A DNA stretch of 9,057 bases, from NCBI GenBank assembly GCA_002433675.1, contig DJIP01000209.1, positions 1 through 9,057 of the forward strand, given 5' to 3'. This DNA is from Halomonas halophila. GTDB taxonomy: Bacteria; Pseudomonadota; Gammaproteobacteria; Pseudomonadales; Halomonadaceae. The notes beneath the pieces are model-generated. The model was not told the DNA's origin, made no database searches, and saw nothing but the letters and a program-made list of their open reading frames with translations. The first letter of the stretch is position 1. Every line of letters starts with the position of its first letter. Below are positions 7,297 to 9,057 of this stretch, one piece after another. A program made the position numbers and the translations under genes.

Positions 7297-7653
7297 ATGA
7301 GCGAGAACAAGGCAATGCCGACAATGGAAAACATGATCCCCTCCATGGACAAATTGATGAGTCCGTGGCGTGAGGGGAGCCTGCTGACGCTGGAATATTC
7401 CCAGAAGATGCTGGATGTACGTTTCAAGACCATGGACTCCGCCATGAAGGCAGGCATCGCACAGGCCCGGTCCTGGTGCGAAGTGCGTGATGCCGAAAGT
7501 CTGAAGAACGCCAGCCAGTCCCAGCAGGAAACCCTGTCGGCGATCGGAGAGAGTCTGCGCGAGGAGAGCGAGACGTTGCTCAAGTTGAGCAAGGAGTATC
7601 AGGAGAAGTGCCAGGGTGTGGCCAAGGAGGCACTGGATTCTGCCAAGGAGTAG
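7297..7653 (+). CDS. Phasin-like PHA granule-associated protein
   Basis: 118 residues from ATG at 7297, supported by AGGGAG at 7284-7289, seven bases upstream. The frame stays open further upstream but the added part is Cys/Pro/Trp-rich and not phasin-like. After a Met-rich start the chain is almost wholly predicted helix: residues 27-60 (EGSLLTLEYSQKMLDVRFKT and on), then ARSWCEVRDAESLKNASQSQ and a charged amphipathic run to AKEALDSAKE. The order 'A..W..VRD.ESL..A...QQETL..I...L..ES..LL.L..EYQ..C' fits the phasin_2-type family, small amphipathic proteins that coat polyhydroxyalkanoate granules and control their number and size. It lies alone: no PHA synthase or phaR in the window. Cys61 and Cys105 are unusual for such proteins. 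A generic coiled-coil stress protein is the alternative. No terminator lies directly after the stop codon; the first strong + strand one is at 8264-8293. Confidence 0.75.
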   Translation: MSENKAMPTMENMIPSMDKLMSPWREGSLLTLEYSQKMLDVRFKTMDSAMKAGIAQARSWCEVRDAESLKNASQSQQETLSAIGESLREESETLLKLSKEYQEKCQGVAKEALDSAKE

Positions 7654-7722
7654 TGGCGAAGGCTGGTTCGTCCTGGACGCGCAAGTCGTCGGCTGGAGAT
7701 ATCGGCGAGCGTGATCGGCGCG

Positions 7723-7774
7723 GGATATAGCCTGGCGATATAGCCCGGCGATATAGCCCGGCGATATAGCCAAG
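7723..7774. repeat. 13-bp tandem repeat, four copies
   Basis: The unit CGATATAGCCCGG is exact at 7736-7748 and 7749-7761, with variants at 7723-7735 (GG at the start, CCTGG at the end) and 7762-7774 (CCAAG at the end). GGC...GCC within each junction can form small hairpins. It lies 70 bases after the phasin-like stop codon. Confidence 0.92.
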
Positions 7775-8009
7775 TGACGTCGAGGTTTCGATGATGACAC
7801 CGGCAGGCTCAAGCAGCGATATCAAAAAGAACAATGGAGCCAGCAAGAACGTCACCAGCAAGCGTTCAGGTAGCAAGAGATTAATCAGAAGTAACTAAAG
7901 CAGTAACAAAGGTGCCTGGCCCCGAGCGACAGGCGCTGCAGAAGTCGCGGAAAGGTGGGCACGAGAGCAATGGTCCCGCCTTGGGTGCAGTTTCAGCATG
8001 GCCGTGAGA

Positions 8010-8066
8010 TGAGGTAGTGCAACTCAAGCGAGAGCGATGAGCCGCAGAAGTGAGGTAGCGCAACTC
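8010..8066. repeat. 16-bp direct repeat, 41-base period
   Basis: TGAGGTAGTGCAACTC at 8010-8025 recurs as TGAGGTAGCGCAACTC at 8051-8066, one base different. It may be the trace of a 41-base duplication. Confidence 0.8.
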
Positions 8067-8263
8067 TAATGTCGTGCAGCTGGCAGGACCCAGAGCATGA
8101 CTCGGTGGTTCACTGAACGTGGCCGATGGGCACCACGTGAAAGGGTATGGTAGGCCGCCATCCACATGGGGCCGTTCGTCCACAACCAGCCCGGACGCGA
8201 AAAGCGTGACGATTTCCGGATGACGAGAGCGCCAAGGCCTCTAGTCATCGACGTAGGGTTTGG

Positions 8264-8293
8264 CGGCCGGTCACCAGGTGACCGGCCGTTTTT
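8264..8293 (+). terminator. Strong factor-independent terminator on the + strand
   Basis: CGGCCGGTCA (8264-8273) and TGACCGGCCG (8279-8288) form a perfect 10-bp GC-rich stem with loop CCAGG, followed by TTTTT (8289-8293) and GTGTG. Polarity is + strand. On the - strand, where uraD ends at 8308, no T-run follows, though the hairpin may still help end uraD. The nearest intact + strand gene stops at 7653, some 610 bases upstream. Confidence 0.92.
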
Positions 8294-8307
8294 GTGTGCT
8301 TGCTACT

Positions 8308-8826
8308 TCAGCTAGCGCGATCTTCCAGTCGGAACCGAGCGATCCGATTGATCTGCACTACGGCTTCCTGCCTTTCCTGCTCGGCTGAGTTGGTCAGGCG
8401 CTGTTCGAAGGCGGCGAGGATGGTGTGCCGATTGCCGCCCTTGACCGCCATGATGAAGGGAATACCAAAACGCGCCTTGTAGCTTTCGTTGAGGCGGGTG
8501 AAGCGCTCAAGCTCCTCCGGGGTGCATTGGTCCAGCCCGGCCCCGGCCTGCTCGCGGGTGGAGTCGTTGGTCAACTCGCCTGCGGCGGCAGCCTTGCCGG
8601 CAAGATCAGGGTGCGCCCGGATGACCTGCAGCTGTTCCTCCGGGGAGGCGTCGCTGAGGACCTGGCCCATGTGCTCGGCAAGACGTACCGGATCGTCATG
8701 CTGCTCGTTCATGCCACGATCGAAGGCACGCTCCGCCACCCAGGGGGAGTGCTCGAAGACGTCTCCGTAGGTGGTCACGAATTGGGTCTTGTCCATCTGG
8801 CTGGGGCGTTGGGTGAGGCTTGGCAT
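8308..8826 (-). CDS. uraD: 2-oxo-4-hydroxy-4-carboxy-5-ureidoimidazoline (OHCU) decarboxylase
   Basis: 172 residues, normal for the family. It catalyses the last step of uric acid breakdown to S-allantoin, decarboxylating OHCU stereospecifically in the cytosol, after urate oxidase and HIU hydrolase. The catalytic histidine is H72 in VIRAHPDLAGK, and E92 in STREQAGAGL sits 20 residues on, the same spacing as His67/Glu87 in the zebrafish enzyme. FEHSPWVAERAF near residues 24-35 and SYKARFGIPFIMAVKG at 115-130 are the other signature blocks. ATG at 8826 has AGGAG nine bases upstream; the in-frame Met11 would be a shorter alternative but lacks a comparable site. No other purine-catabolism gene is within the window; partners would lie beyond 9057 or elsewhere. 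The gene converges with + strand transcription ending at 8293. Confidence 0.95.
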   Translation of the reverse strand: MPSLTQRPSQMDKTQFVTTYGDVFEHSPWVAERAFDRGMNEQHDDPVRLAEHMGQVLSDASPEEQLQVIRAHPDLAGKAAAAGELTNDSTREQAGAGLDQCTPEELERFTRLNESYKARFGIPFIMAVKGGNRHTILAAFEQRLTNSAEQERQEAVVQINRIARFRLEDRAS

Positions 8827-9057
8827 GGGGAGAGGCTCCTGTCATGACGGCAAGGTAGATGGGGTGGAGCATAGCGCTGATGTCTCGTTGGTGTCGGGCG
8901 CCCCTTGTCGGCAGCGGGCACAGGTGCGGACGGCAAGAGATCGGTCGAGCCTGTGTTGCTGTCGGCAAACACTAGGCAGCTATGCATTCTCAAACTGTAT
9001 ACAAAAAATAGTTTGAAATGTACTCTTAATTTGGTCAATGATGTATGTTGTCATGGT
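8827..9057. other. Upstream region of uraD, with AT-rich palindromic segment
   Basis: 231 bases without a gene. From about 8980 the sequence turns markedly AT-rich. It holds the palindrome TGTATACA (8996-9003) within a larger inverted repeat, TCAAACT (8990-8996) and AGTTTGA (9010-9016). On the - strand TTGACC, near 9040, is a fair -35, but no matching -10 at standard spacing was found. The region probably holds the uraD promoter and may be divergent with a gene beginning past the window end. Confidence 0.5.
8990..9016. promoter_or_regulatory. Possible operator upstream of uraD
   Basis: TGTATACA at 8996-9003 is a perfect 8-bp palindrome, similar to GntR-family sites. It is flanked by the 7-bp arms TCAAACT and AGTTTGA, 13 bases apart. 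Assignment to purine control is inferred from position only. Confidence 0.4.

Larger units (their letters stand above)
7654..8263. other. Noncoding or decayed stretch downstream of the phasin-like gene
   Basis: About 610 bases with no intact gene I can support. One frame (starting at base 7656, shifted from the phasin frame) reads Ser/Lys/Gly-rich segments broken by stops, including an ATG-started 35-residue piece at 7791-7898. A four-copy 13-bp repeat (7723-7774), a 16-bp direct repeat (8010-8066) and inverted repeats at 8108-8118, 8117-8138 and 8219-8249 are also here, ending at the + strand terminator. It may be a long phasin mRNA tail, a decayed gene or a structured RNA gene. Confidence 0.5.

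Noticed and set aside
7791..7898. ATG-started 35-codon ORF (Ser/Lys-rich) as a gene
   Set aside because: No ribosome binding site, low complexity, and surrounded in the same frame by stops; treated as part of a possibly decayed stretch.
7899..8293. RNase P RNA, tmRNA, 6S or 4.5S RNA
   Set aside because: None of the conserved sequence blocks I know for these RNAs could be found.
9054..9057. ATGG at the very end as a divergent gene start
   Set aside because: Only four bases remain and no convincing Shine-Dalgarno precedes it; cannot be judged.

Overview
The window is GC-rich, densely coding bacterial chromosome, most like a Halomonas-type (Halomonadaceae) gammaproteobacterium. That placement is inferred from the protein set and codon bias, not from a marker gene. 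It looks like ordinary metabolic backbone: no transposase, integrase, phage gene, CRISPR array, rRNA or tRNA was seen. Six complete genes and one partial gene are well supported, plus one candidate small membrane protein.

Left part (1-3141, all + strand): the C-terminal part of a large FAD/4Fe-4S oxidoreductase of the D-lactate / D-2-hydroxyacid dehydrogenase (YdiJ/Dld) type, then a low-specificity L-threonine aldolase (ltaE), then a gamma-class carbonic anhydrase-like hexapeptide protein. Gaps are about 100 and 90 bases, and each of the two complete genes has a clear Shine-Dalgarno sequence.

Middle (3142-6535): a long intergenic stretch with a possible 51-residue membrane protein on the - strand, a perfect-stem hairpin terminator, the L-lactate permease gene lldP (- strand), a divergent control region with a near-ideal GntR/FadR-subfamily operator (ATTGGT-AAG-ACCAAT), and a glutathione S-transferase of the LigE/beta-etherase-like branch (+ strand) with a classical terminator. 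The partial oxidoreductase and lldP could both serve lactate use, but they lie on opposite strands and are not one operon.

Right part (6536-9057): a 760-base noncoding stretch with several short repeats and hairpins leads to a 118-residue phasin-like protein (PHA granule surface). After it lies about 650 bases without a convincing gene: a four-copy 13-bp tandem repeat, a stop-interrupted Ser/Lys-rich reading frame, a 16-bp direct repeat, several inverted repeats and a very strong + strand terminator. This could be a decayed gene or an unrecognised structured RNA. uraD (OHCU decarboxylase, uric acid breakdown) is on the - strand, preceded by an AT-rich region with a TGTATACA palindrome.

I found no clear new multi-gene system. 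The best leads are the noncoding, structured flanks of the phasin gene, the lldP operator and the small membrane ORF.
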